NCBI RefSeq assembly: GCF_001625305.1
Contig: NW_017804209.1
Span: forward strand, 979,176-1,043,175
Reading direction: 5' to 3'
Length of the DNA: 64,000 bases
DNA from: Branchiostoma belcheri
Lineage: Eukaryota > Chordata > Leptocardii > Amphioxiformes > Branchiostomatidae
This document shows, piece by piece, positions 43,430-55,302 of the stretch (position 1 is the stretch's first letter; each line of letters opens with the position of its first letter). The position numbers were made by a program, and so were the translations under genes. Below the pieces are notes generated by a model. It was not told where the DNA came from. It made no database searches and was given only the letters and a program-made list of their open reading frames with translations.

Positions 43430-44400
43430 TAGATGATTGTGTAGAGCGGATGAAAGCTAAAAAGGCTGACACTCAGGCTAAGCTTATCCCCCTACACCAC
43501 CCTATCCCCCGACTCCAGCCATACGTCAGGAAATGTTCATTACATAAAGGTAAAGGAATGTCCAAGCCTCCATATGGCCGTACTTCAAGGCCACTTCAAG
43601 GTTGGTTAACCACCTAAATGGTATCACCTAAATGGCATTACCACCTGAATTGTATTACCACTCACCTGGGTTACGGGTTACCGGGTAGAACTGTAACAGC
43701 AACTCTTCTCCCTGAGTCAGAAACATCAAAATTGAGACCAGCCCAATTTCTCACAAGTAGTGAGGACTAACTGACCCAATAGGAGAAGCAGGGGTTACGA
43801 GGCTGGTCGGGTGGTTTGTAGATAAAGTGGTTTGTAGATAGTAGAATTTGGTAAAACAAATAGGGTCAATGGATTTGCCCAAGGAATAACTTCCTTGGTG
43901 CGCCGTTATGCACGGGGTTTCATTTCCCTCTCGCAAATGAAATCTACGGGGGCCAAACTCCCCTGGCCTGAGTACCATCCTTGCTGTCAGAAAAATAATA
44001 AAATCATTGTTATAGTACTTTTCTTTAGAAATGGAACATAATCATAGTTTATGCTGACATTCTACTTATTGTATCTTTCAGTGTATATTGTGCACCTATA
44101 TTTTTTCGCGCATCTAATTTTTTAGGTTGGGTGCACCAGTCCACCTATTCCCAAAAATGAATTTCGAGCCCTGAGATGTCACCGAAAATAAACCACTGCG
44201 AATATTTCAAGACTTACGATGTTCAGTAGACCGGCAACCGCTGCGACAGACGTCACACGTACCGTAAATTGACCGAGTTTTGTTTAAACAATGAACAACA
44301 ACAGTGTTTTGTTATTCACTCTAGCTGAGAGAAGACTTCACAGTAAATATAAACACAAATACAAATTATAAACACATGTACATACAGGGCGTACACAGAC
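43430..44400. other. Intergenic DNA, no gene seen
   Basis: No coding region or RNA gene recognised. Short local repeats such as CCTAAATGG at about 43612-43640. Confidence 0.5.
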
Positions 44401-44414
44401 TCAGCGTATACTAG

Positions 44415-44858
44415 TGTAACAGCGAGTATATAGGCGTCATTAACTACCCGCCCAATGGATCCTGGATCTTTTGGCGGAATGGTTTGTGCGCTGGTTGTGA
44501 GCTGACACGCCGCACGAGCGGCGCGGGTTCGATTCCCGGGGGTCAGAGTCAGCCTTCGAAGTTACTCCTTTCTCTGTGTTACATTGGTATCAGAAGTGGC
44601 CCTGCGAGATATGGCCGAGTGTGCCCACAGGGAAACGAACTAGGGAGATTCGAGGGCGAATCTCAGAGATCGAAGAGAGGGAGTAGTGTAACAGCGAGTA
44701 TATAGGCGTCACTATCTATCCGCCCAAGGGATCCTGGATTTTTTGGGTGAATCGGTTTGTGCGCTGCTTGTGAGCTGACACGCCGCGCGAGCAGCGCGGG
44801 TTCGATTCCCGGGGGTCAGAGTCAACCTTCGAGTTACTCCTTTCTCTCATGTGTTACA
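44415..44858 (+). mobile_element. Miniature LTR element (TRIM) with tRNA-like boxes in the LTRs
   Basis: Two direct repeats, 44415-44583 (169 bases) and 44687-44858 (172 bases), each start TGTAACAGCGAGTATATAGG and end GTGTTACA (TG...CA). The 103-base interior begins two bases after the first LTR with TGGTATCAGAAGTGG, like a tRNA primer-binding site, and ends in the purine-rich GAAGAGAGGGAGTAG, like a polypurine tract. Each LTR contains a tRNA-like segment: A box TGGCGGAATGGTTTGTGC in the first, CGCCGCACGAGCGGCG hairpin, and B box GGTTCGATTCC in both. No coding capacity; target-site duplication is not clear. Confidence 0.7.
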
Positions 44859-45599
44859 CTTGTAGTAGAATATGGGGCAGTCTGTTTACACGAGCGTACC
44901 TTCACGTACCTGACACCTGCGATGCATAACAAGGAAACGCGTCGATTTCAGTGCCCCTTTGTCCCAGATCTTACCCATGACGTTTGCCGCTTACGTAAGT
45001 TACCTTGTGAGCAGGCTTGAGAGCAGGCCGCAGACAGACGGGTGGTTCAGACGACAGACCCTAATCGCCATCCCTTCCCCACAGATCTTCTCACAGGCAT
45101 CTTGCCGTCAAGGTGGGTAAAAAACTACTTTATATAACTCGTTTAGTCCTTGTAAAAGGTATTAAAGGCGTCTATGTATAGTGGGGCGGGTGAAGGGTGG
45201 TGGTGCACCGGACCGTGTATTAACAAGGCCGTACCGTCTCACTCTGTACTCTGCAAATAAAAGTCACAAACTGACCAGATTTAGACAATTAATAGAAAAA
45301 TAACTATACATTCTGTCATTTTAGCACAGTAGTCCAGAAAACAGAATCACTCTGCCTGAAAACAGCCAACTAGAAACATCTAGCTCTTAGGGGGAAACAC
45401 CGTGTCAGATACGGCTGTGACATTATACAATGCATTGGTGTTGGTGTTGAAACAACCCTTCTGGCAGGGGCCCCTTTTTAGAAGCGCGTTACATGGTTGA
45501 ATCACCACAGTCAATCTGACAACTTGTTTTCTCCACCCTTCTCGGTTTTCTGTTTTTCTTAACGTTCCACTTAGTGTCCTGCCAGTCCATTATCCGTTA

Positions 45600-46472
45600 T
45601 TACCTTCGCCAAGGAGGTTATGTTTTCAGTAGCGTTTGTCCGTTTGTCTGTCTGTCTGTGAACAGCATAACTCAAGAAGCTTCATATGCATTGTCATGTT
45701 AGGTGGGTAGGTCTTTTTGAGACCTACAAATGATTAGATATTGGGCTCCCTGGTGGCTTTTGTTGGTACTGCAGCAGAACTTCCGGTTTTGATATCTCGC
45801 GATCTGGACATGCTAGGGTCACGAATTTTGGTTGGTAGATAGCTCTTGGGGTAGGGAAGAAGTGACATTAGGTTTGGTCCCCCTAGAAGTATGTACAGAA
45901 CTGCAGGAGCGTTTGTTGAAAAATATTGAAGAAGGATAGCTCAAGAGCTGGTTGACGGATTGTAGTGTTTTTGGTATGTAGGTAGCTGAAGTGATACTTG
46001 ACATGATCAGATGACAATTATGCAAATCAGTAGCTAATTTGCATAATAAAGGAGGAAATTCTATAAATCTGCTTCGTTCGATGATAGGACTATGAAACAC
46101 TTGTGACATGTAATTGAGAACGAGAAAAACATCTGAGGATATATATTACGTAGATGAAGACCTAATTTGCATAATTAATGAAAAATTGTTATAATGTTTA
46201 AGTTGTAACTGCTGGGAATTTCATACTTGCCGCATTTGGAAGTTAAGTGAAGGTGAACATCAATAAAGATAATTTATTCAAATTATGACCTCATTTGCAT
46301 AATTTATGAGGAAGTGCTAGAATAGCCTTTTTTGTTAAGATAAGTCTGTCATTAGGTGGAGAATATGATCAACTGATGTAATCCATGCAAATGAGGCTCT
46401 TATTTCCAAAATCAATTATCAAAATGGTATTATTCCTCAACCGGGAGGGTTAACATCATTTGGCGAAGGTCT
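45600..46472. mobile_element. Second CCTTCGCCAA-ended element, inverted relative to 35586
   Basis: It begins TACCTTCGCCAAGGAGGTTA and ends TCATTTGGCGAAGGTC, and its interior is the reverse complement of 35586-36496 with moderate divergence (shared AACACTTGTGACAT and TTTGCATAAT motifs). Confidence 0.8.
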
Positions 46473-46625
46473 GAGATCGTGGAACTCTTGTTATTCTCAT
46501 CTTTTCCGTCCCCAACACTTTTCCCTCCCTGGACTGTTCCTGTTGACCGACAGTTTTGAGTAGTCCCAATGACCGTGACACCTGACCATGCCACGTCAGT
46601 TTCCTTTCCTTTGCGGAATTTTGTT

Positions 46626-47078
46626 TAGGTCACAGCAAGTAATTTTTATGGATGACATCAGGGCGAGCATTTTCGACTGATTTTGGAAGAAAAAAAACAA
46701 GAAATTTTGTTGCCCTCTGTCAGTGGTCAACATGTCGAAAATGGGCAAAGATGTGTGCCGCCATGCCGGAACGTGGATGGCAGATAAATATGAAAAGAGG
46801 ATACAAGACAAGGCTGATTTGATGCAGTGATGTATCGATGCTGTGTATATGTCATGGTCCCACTGAATCAAAACCATTTGTATAAAGATTGTCTGATTGA
46901 AAACTTGTAAACTCAGCATAATATAGATATCATTTCTTGTTTAACAAGTTTATAATGTCAAAATTTGAAAATGTAGGAATCTTGTTTTTTTGGCCTGCCT
47001 TGTTTTGTTTTCGCCCTATCGCATAGATTTGGAGGCTGCAGAGGATGTCATCCATAAAATTTACTTGCTGTTACCTTA
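46626..47078. mobile_element. TIR element with AGCAAGTAATTTTTATGGATGACATC ends
   Basis: The left end GTCACAGCAAGTAATTTTTA TGGATGACATC and the right end GATGTCATCCATAAAATTTA CTTGCTGTTACC are inverted. It belongs to the family of 60022-60186 and of the composite at 36731. No recognised coding capacity. It lies 200 bases upstream of the TLR-C start. Confidence 0.8.
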
Positions 47079-47274
47079 CGGAAACTGAAGTGGTACGTCC
47101 AGAATAATTTCAATCATTGCATATAATGGACATACACATATACGTGTATGCCTCATGCATTATGTCAATTTAAGCCCCCCTCCCCTTATTTACCATAAAC
47201 TTCAGGTGTTCATATCATACTCTCCACCGGTCCGCGCAACGAGACGAACCTGAGAAAAACGCCACCAGACCGAC

Positions 47275-50200
47275 ATGGAGTCTAAACCCGCTCCTCTCGC
47301 CGTCTGCTTGGCTGTGGTTTCCGTGTTCATCGCCCAACATGGACGGGTTAGAGGACAACTCCCCCCACCTGTGTGTCAGACCTGGAACTCAACAACTGTC
47401 GTGTGTAAAGGGGGTGGATCCGGACCGGTTCTTCCAACCCGAGCGCGTCTAACCCAAGTACCTCCCGGCATCCCTGAGTCTGTCATCACGGTGGATCTCT
47501 GTTGCAACAACATAACTATACTGTATAACGGCTCGTTTAGTGGGTTAAGAAACCTGAGATCCTTAGACCTGTCTGATAATCCAATAGAGACTATCGAGGT
47601 CGGTGCGTTTGCAAAGTTAGAAAAATTACAAGTTCTTGATATTGATAAGTCGTATTTGTATTTCGGAACGGCGACACAAACGTATCCTCTTCATAATGGA
47701 ATGTTCCAAGATCTGCGAAACCTGAACTATCTGGCCGTGGAGACTCACACCGATACAGTCGCCAGCGAGGGAGTGTTCACGGGGTTATCTAAACTCAGGA
47801 CTTTGGTACTCGACGTGAAAAATATCACCAATTTACCCGATCATATTTTTTATCCTTTGACCTCATTGGAAAGTCTACAGATACGGGAAGTCGGCTATAA
47901 CTTCGAACCTGAGGACCTAAATACCACCATGAGAAGGGTCCGCAGCGGAAGCGGATTCTTACAACGACGCCTGCTGTGGGCACCGCTGCACAACCTTAAA
48001 ACATTAATCTTGGGTCTCACCATCAATTCAATACCAAGAGCCAATGACGCCTACTTTGGACCTGTATTTATGAATATATCTAGATTAGAGACTATAGAAA
48101 TATATTTACCTCATTATTATACCCTCAATGCTCAAATGTTCCGGCCTATATTACCGACTGTGAAACATTTACGCACCGAGGCTGCGATAGCTCCCGGCCT
48201 GCTGACGTCACTCATACATCTGCAGACGCTGGACTTCGACAACAGTGTTTCATATCCGTATTTCACCATTTTTGACGTTCTGCCTGAACTCCGACACACG
48301 CAGATTCAGGAGTTGTCATTAGACTGGCTGGAACCGGAAACGTACATATTAACATCTGACACTCTTGCGGGAATAAAAGGCCTGAAAAGTTTGAAAAGTT
48401 TGATTTTTCACCTCGGCTATTTTAACGCCATAGAAGCTAACGCCTTTGCGGGTTTGTCACATTTACAAAGGCTGGATCTGACGCAGGGCGCCTTCGAGAC
48501 GTTAACTTTACACGACAAGGCGTTCAGCGGACTGTCCTCAGTCACTCATCTTAACTTGACACAAAACGGGATTCCTACTTTACCACAATACGTGTTTGAA
48601 GGACTGTCCTCAGTCACTCATCTCAACTTGGCACAAAACTTGATTTCTACTTTACCACAATACGTGTTCGAAGGACTGTCCTCGCTCACTCATCTTGATT
48701 TGAGCCAGAACGAGTTGAAGACCTCCCACGCTCAGCTTCCAGAGACCTTGGACTATCTTGATCTCAGTCACAATAAGTTAAACAACAACAAAGGCACAGG
48801 TCAACCACCATGTTACAACCCTATATCATTTAGCTTCAGTGGTTTAAAAAGCGTGAATCATCTGAATTTGAGTCATAATGAAATTGAAGATGTTGTCGTC
48901 GCTTGTCTCCCTTGGAATATTACTGTGCTTGATTTGCAACACAACAGACTGGGAACATCCCCTGACCTCTGCCATATTGAGGGTTTACGGTATCTCGACC
49001 TTTCTAACAATGAAATCAATGATTTTTTCAATGATGATTTTTACTATAATTGTGATTATAATTATGATTATAATTATGATAATGGTAATCAGTCAATGAC
49101 TCGTGGGCAACCAGTCATACAAACACTTAGGTTGGATAACAACGGTATAACAGATATACAAAAAGGATTCCCAGAAGAAATAAAGAGAAGATTGAAAACG
49201 CTGACTCTTTCTCACAACCAAATCCAGCGTATCGAAACAGGACAACTGACATGGTCGGACCAGCTGGAACATTTGGATCTGAGTCATAACGAGATCAACA
49301 CCGTCATGCCATCCGCCTTCCGTGGACTATCGCGGCTACAGTTCCTGGATCTCAGTAACAACAAGATAAAGAATATAACTAAGTCAACATTTGAAGGTTT
49401 AGGCAACCTTACACATCTAAACCTGGAAGCCAACAGGATAGCAGTGATTGGGGACGCTTTTCAGCGTCTGTACGGGTTGAGACACCTAAATCTGAGGAAC
49501 AACTGGTTAACTGTTTTAAATCAAACAACACTGGGTCCTGTTCTAATCTGGTTAGAGACTATCAACATTGCAGACAACCCGTTTCTGTGTGACTGTAAGT
49601 TAATGTGGTTTGTCGAGTGGGCCCTTGATAAATACGACAGGGTAGCGAACTTCCACAACCCCTATCCTGACTTCCTTCGAGGGTACACATGTTCCCGTCC
49701 ACCTGGATTGCGTGGAAGACGTTTGATAGACGGGCTGACGAAGAAACAACAATCTAAGGACAGACAGGATCCATCAGAACGAAAGTTTTTCGACATAGTC
49801 TGTAGTCATGGATTCCGGCCCAACCGCCTCCTGGCTTGTGTGCTCGCCTCTTCGGGCATCTTCGTCGCAATGACGACCATTTTCCTGGTCGACTACCACA
49901 TCGGCCGTGTTCAGTACTACCTGTGGATGTTGGACAAGTGGAGGAGACCGAAGATTGGCGAAGTAAAGAACCAAGAGCCGCACAGATACACGCACGATGC
50001 CTTTCTTGCCTACAACAACCGGGACGTCGGCTGGGTTATACATCAAGCGATAGGGAATCTGGAACCTGACTACAGTCTGGTCATACACGAAAGGGACTTT
50101 GCAGTGGGCGCTCCCATTGTGGAAAACATCGCGGATGCCGTTGAAAACAGCCGGAGAACCGTCTGCCTCATCACCAGGAACTTCCTGAAGAGTAAGTGGT

Positions 50201-50669
50201 GCGAGTACGAGTTCCAGCTGGCCCAGTACCACATGTTTGAGGAGGGGGAGGGAGGCGTCTCATCCTGGTGTTTCTGGAGAGGATTCCTAACGAAATGCTG
50301 AAACAGTTCCGCCATCTTAACGCCGTAGTAAAGAGAGACACGTACCTGATGTGGCCAGACGACGTGCGGAAAAGGCCGCTGTTCTGGAGGCGGCTGCGAG
50401 ACGCTCTGGGCGATCCTCTACCCCGGGACCCAGAGCCTCAGCAGCAGGTACAGGGTCCGGAACAGAACGCCCCGGAACGGAACATTCCGGAAGAGCCGGT
50501 ACGGAACATTCCGGAGCAGCTAGGACAGGCCCAAGTAAGAAACGTTGTGGAAGTGCAGGTCCATGCCCCCATGCGGGACATTCCGGAACTGCAAGATGAA
50601 ATTCTATTACCAGATCCAGACGACCAGTGGTTCGGAGATGGGGATGACGTGCCCCTTCTACCGCTGTAG
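47275..50669 (+). pseudogene. Toll-like receptor (TLR-C) with one-base frameshift in the TIR domain
   Basis: Same architecture as TLR-B, including the duplicated LRR and an Asp/Tyr/Asn-rich insert ([15 protein letters not shown]). The first frame runs 47275-50301 (1008 residues) through signal peptide, LRRs, LRRCT, TM (about 850-872) and most of the TIR. At 50244-50248 the run GAGGAGGGGGAGGG has five Gs where TLR-D has six. The frame then ends early, while the normal TIR end and tail continue in another frame to 50669 with all paralogue motifs ([10 protein letters not shown], one EEPV unit, DDVPLLPL). Everything else is intact over 3.3 kb, so this is either a very recent pseudogene, a segregating null allele or a homopolymer sequencing error. 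Polyadenylation signal AATAAA is at 51097. Confidence 0.9.
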
Positions 50670-52000
50670 ATAAAACTTAACCGTGTCACCAGACTGTTAT
50701 TGCTTGGGAGTGCATATTTTGTGTTGTTATTCAAGAAAATTGTATCTCTTTTGTGATAAGTCTACTGTACAGAAATATGTAGTTTTAAACTAACAGGATT
50801 AGATAGTAAGTTTTAGAAGTTTTTGTGCACTATGGTCATTTTAAATGTATTTGTTTACCACCATATCTTTTCATATCACTTGTACTTGAAAGTAGCATTC
50901 AGGCATGAGATTGTCTGATAATATTGACTACAATTAATCATATGTATATGAATGCCTTTGTTAAACTTTGTTAACGCTGTTATGTGTGTGTGTAGATATA
51001 CACTGTACAGCACTGTGTAGTTTTGGCTAATGATGGTAAGTTGGTGATTTTTTTGTACATTTTTTTGTACATTACTACATTTTTAATAAGTGTATCAATA
51101 AAAGTTTCATGAACAATTTTGAATTCGGTGTGATGTCAACTGATAGTTCTTTGTCGTGAGATATGAAGTAATGACTTTGACCGTAAGATTGAAACGGTAT
51201 CCGTTAACACCGTGGTTAGAATCGTAGAAACATGATTGTACTGTTGTATGAGGGCCTTGAAGGTGGGGGGGGGGCGTTTCCGACAACGCTCTACGCTTAA
51301 TTCGGAAACCTCCCGATTACGCTTTACGATAAATTCCAAGTGGCTACAACGCATTACGTGGAATTAAAACGGCGAATACGCTCTACGCAAAATGCGCCAA
51401 TTACGCTCTAAGTTGAATTAGAGCGGTCCTTCTACGCTCTACGTAGAATTAAAACAACCGATTATCACGCTCTACGGAAAAGGGCTTGCGGGCCCCCTTG
51501 TATCTTTGGCCATGTAACGTCACTATGCACTGTTATAAATGCTGTGTTGTGTTGGCCCGGCGCCCAGTCGCCTCCCTTGGCTACTACCGCCATAGTATGA
51601 CTCAGGACGAAATAAGAAGTTGCTGAACAAGGCAGTATCTTTGGCCATATAACGTTACTATGCACTGTAACAGTTATAAATGCTGTGCTGTGTTGGCCCG
51701 GCGCCCAGTCGACTCCCATGGCTACTACCGCCCACCTACAGTCGGCTTCAGTGCTCTGTGGTGGGCTGCCATAGTATGAACCCTCAATTTAGTTTTCAAG
51801 ATTTCAAATTTTGACAAATATTCATACCAAAACACACAACTTAAGATTTCAAATGCTCAGTGTATTGTATGACAGGGCGAAATGATAACTTGCTAAACAA
51901 GGCAGGATCGGGCTTGTATTTCACGGAATTATTTCCTCAAGTGACGTATTTGAGTATTTTGGAAGGGTTAGGCATCCGGTGGGGCAAGGGGACTTTCTGT
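50670..52000 (+). other. TLR-C 3' flank, paralogous to TLR-A flank
   Basis: Shares with 32126-33780 the AATAAA site, GAATTCGGTGTGATGTCAAC, the TACGCTCTACG palindromic repeat (51285-51485) and the 134-141-bp repeat (two units, 51520-51720). Poly-G runs (51262-51275) differ between the copies. Confidence 0.75.
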
Positions 52001-52444
52001 TGGCCGCCTGTATCCATGATTGGCCGCCCCATGATTAGTTCCAGACACGTTATCGCTTCATGTCAGACAGAACGGAACAAGGAAATCCTGTGCCTTTCTT
52101 GTGAGCAGGCCGCAAATAGACGGGCGTTTCATGCTCTACATGTACAGCCTTAGCTTAGTTTAGGCTCCGGCTTTGTTTTGAGTCTTCCTTTTGTGTACCA
52201 GTATCCCTTGTTCTTTTTTTTACTGTCCTGCTAATTTGCTTCCGCCAGAAGATCTGCTTGGAAATTAGTTGTTTCAGACGACGAACTCTTCCGCGCCTGC
52301 ACCCCCCCCCCCACCCCACCGCCGGTCCAGCTCTTCTCACCGTCTTGCTGTGAAGGTGGGTTTTCAACTTTCTTTTCATTCGTGTACGTATATTTAAATG
52401 ATTGTGGATGGAAAGCATGACAGACACCAGGCCCTATACCAATA

Positions 52445-52605
52445 CTCCCCAAGCAGAGGTTTGGGTTTGGGGTTATGCTTAGCGTGTTTTTAGGCTTTTT
52501 ATCTGGGTTTCTCACCAGGTGGGGAAAATTCGGTTCAACCCCGATAAAAAAGCCTAAAAACACGCTAAACATAGCCCCAAACCCAAACCTCTGCTTGGAG
52601 AGTAC
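52445..52605. mobile_element. Complete CTCCAAGCAGAGG hairpin element
   Basis: CAAGCAGAGGTTTGGGTTTG to its complement CAAACCCAAACCTCTGCTTG, with arms including CTTAGCGTGTTTTTAGGCTT and AAGCCTAAAAACACGCTAAA. This is the intact version of the family interrupted by the gap at 24869. In the TLR-A/B interval only its right end (36522-36540) survives. Confidence 0.85.
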
Positions 52606-52893
52606 TATACCAAGGCGGTATAGTCTCACTGACTCTATAATCGCTCTGAAAAGATGTTTGAAAGTCCAGCTATTTGGAGGAAATATATAATATGTCAGAT
52701 ACAGCTGTGGCGTTATAGAATAATTGATGGATTCTTTAATCCCAACCCTTCTGGCTTATAGCAGGAGCTCATTAAGCTATTTTGTATTCTCATTACTTTT
52801 AGAACCATGTTGTATGGTTAAAAATTAGGGTCAGCTGATCAGCAGAATTTCATCTTCTTGCTAAAATAAACACATATCTACAAATTTCACACA

Positions 52894-53283
52894 TTATGTC
52901 GATTCCAGTCAGTTATGTCAATATATTTTACAGTCAGTTATGTCAATATATTTCACAGTCAGTTATGTCAATATATTTCACAGTCAGTTATGTCAATATA
53001 TTTCACAGTCAGTTATGTCAATATATTTCACAGTCAGTTATGTCAGTATATTTTACAGTCAGTTATGTCAGTATATTTTACAGTCAGTTATGTCAATATA
53101 TTTCACAGTCAGTTATGTCAATATATTTCACAGTCAGTTATGTCAATATATTTCACAGTCAGTTATGTCAGTATATTTTACAGTCAGTTATGTCAGTATA
53201 TTTTACAGTCAGTTATGTCAGTATATTTTACAGTCAGTTATGTCAGTATATTTTACAGTCAGTTATGTCAGTATATTTTATAG
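52894..53283 (+). repeat. 25-bp minisatellite
   Basis: About 15 units of ATGTCAATATATTTCACAGT CAGTT (variant A) and ATGTCAGTATATTTTACAGT CAGTT (variant B), arranged in runs of A and B. Because 25 is not a multiple of three and no frame has a stop, all three plus frames stay open; these frames are not genes. Confidence 0.95.
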
Positions 53284-53811
53284 CTACCTTGCATCATGTA
53301 GACTTAATTAGTTATTTTATACTCTGTTTCAATGTTCTTTTATGTTTTGCAATTTGCAATTAGTCCCGGGCACGAATTTGCAATAAATTGTTCATATATT
53401 CTGTGCTAGTGATCCTTCCAAAAAACCTGAAAACTGTCAAGACAAATCGTCTCGCTTTTGGGGACCCGTTTTGGGGGGAAATGCCGTTTTAGATATATGA
53501 CTGAGACGTTATAGAATTGACGTTGGTATCGTGACCACTGGCAATTCCTCTGTGAGAAGGCTTGTGGTTGAGGATCAGGGAATGGGCCAAGGCAGATCAG
53601 AATGATTTCTCCCCCCCCCCCAAACATCTGTCCCCTGGTCTAATTTTTAGACAAGATTTCAGTCGACTTCAAGGGCCGATACCCGCAACAACTATTGGCT
53701 AGTGTTCTGTAGTCAACCGCCAGAATATGAACTTTGGAACACAGGTTGCCACTATGGATGACTTTTCAAGATATCAAATGCTTTCTTGTATGACTGGACG
53801 AAATAATACAA

Positions 53812-54376
53812 TTATTTTATTGCAAATTCATGCCCGAGCGCTAATTGCAGGAACAGAAGAAACATTTGCAACAAAAACAGACAATTTGTACACCGAGAAC
53901 TGCTGATAACTCCTAAGAAACTACAAGTAAAAACTACTGGGTTTGAGTTCTTTTTTGAAGACAGAGGAAGACAAAGGATCCCACTTTTTCTGTAATTTGT
54001 GAGTTTTCGGATGTTAAGAGGAGAGTAGTTTTCATTTGTATATGTGTGAAAGTTGAGGTAGAATTTTGAGGCTACGTTAAAGAGTTCATTTCGTTCATTG
54101 CTATAGACTAGAGGGTACAATTTGAGATAAAATGCGTTTCGTCTTCCACGTATTCAACGTACAATGTTTGCAAATTTGTTCATACCATTTGAACTTCTTA
54201 TACCGCCCTCTCTCAATTTCGAGAGGGTGTGCACTAATGCGTAATTTACTTATTGTAGAGCAAATGTTAAGATCAACTAACTCCAGGTATTTTTCCATAG
54301 AATATGCTGTTTTACATTTTTGGTAAAACCTAAGCTTACCAGAATCAACATAACTTGTGGAAAATAGTTTGTACAT
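53812..54376 (-). pseudogene. Frameshifted LINE RT tail fragment, copy of 37040-37648
   Basis: Encodes SKLRISAHPLEIERGRYKKF and CKHCTLNT in one frame and NERNELFNVASKFYLNFHTY in another, matching the fragment upstream of TLR-B but with small indels. Part of the duplicated TLR-B/D upstream block. Confidence 0.7.
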
Positions 54377-54649
54377 ACATATCAGAAATTCTCAACCTTA
54401 GCAAGAATGGTGCATGCAGATAACTTGCTAAACAAAGCAGGATTGTGCGTAGCCCACGGAACTATTTCCGCAGATGACGTTTGTCCGTATGGGCCACCGT
54501 ACTTCCCAAAACGCTTGACAGGCTTGGGGAATACATTTCAGACAGAACGGAACAAGGAAAGGCTGAGTCTGTCTTGTGAGCAAGCCGCAGATCATATACA
54601 TAGATAAACGGGTCAGAAAAATGTCAGGTTCAGCTTTTTTTTTTGTAAA

Positions 54650-55075
54650 TGAATGTGTATTAGGCCACACTGATTTAATTTTATTGATGACATCCGCGCG
54701 CGCATTGATTTTTGACTGTCGCCCTTTAAAAAAAAGATCACCTCCACCGAGGCTCTGGCCTGGCTCTAGGCCTGGGTAGTCCATGGTAGTCAGCGACAAC
54801 ACGGAGCCGAGCACCAAGGCTATCGAATTCGAAGCTCCACGACTCAAGTATGTACAGTACCGATTCATAATGCTGCAAAACGCCAGTTAGTGCCGGCTTG
54901 TCGTATACGTCGCTAAGTCCTGTCGCGAATTCACAATACCAGCTTTGTATTCCTGTGGTTTAGTAGCATTTTTATTTTTCGCCGGAATTTTTTTTTATTC
55001 GCCCGCGCGCACTAGTTTGGGGGTCTTCAGAGGATGTCATCCATAAAATTAAGTCGGTGTGGCCTTAGCCTGATT
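54650..55075. mobile_element. GGCCACAC-family right half upstream of TLR-D
   Basis: Nearly identical to 37760-38180: TTAGGCCACACTGATTTAAT through CATCCATAAAATTAAGTCGG TGTGGCC. It is part of the segmental duplication that includes the TLR-D promoter. Confidence 0.75.
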
Positions 55076-55302
55076 AAATGGCTTCACCGTTGCCGCCCGC
55101 CTAACACCCAGCCGCCACTAAAGCCGCAGACGGTAGAGTTTGCGTTACACAGAATAAACATGTTGGTATGTACACCCTCATACATTATGTCAACAACTAA
55201 GCCTCCTCTCCTCTTATGTACCATAAACTTCAGGTGTTCACATCATACTCCCCACCGGTCCGCGCAACGAGACGAACCTGAGAAAAACGCCACCAGACCG
55301 AC

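Noticed and set aside
44470-44560. Functional tRNA gene
   Set aside because: The A and B boxes are present, but acceptor and anticodon stems do not pair convincingly and the segment is duplicated within LTR-like repeats.
52896-53363. 155-codon plus-strand frame of repeated MSIYFTVSYVN units
   Set aside because: Produced by the 25-bp minisatellite in all three frames.
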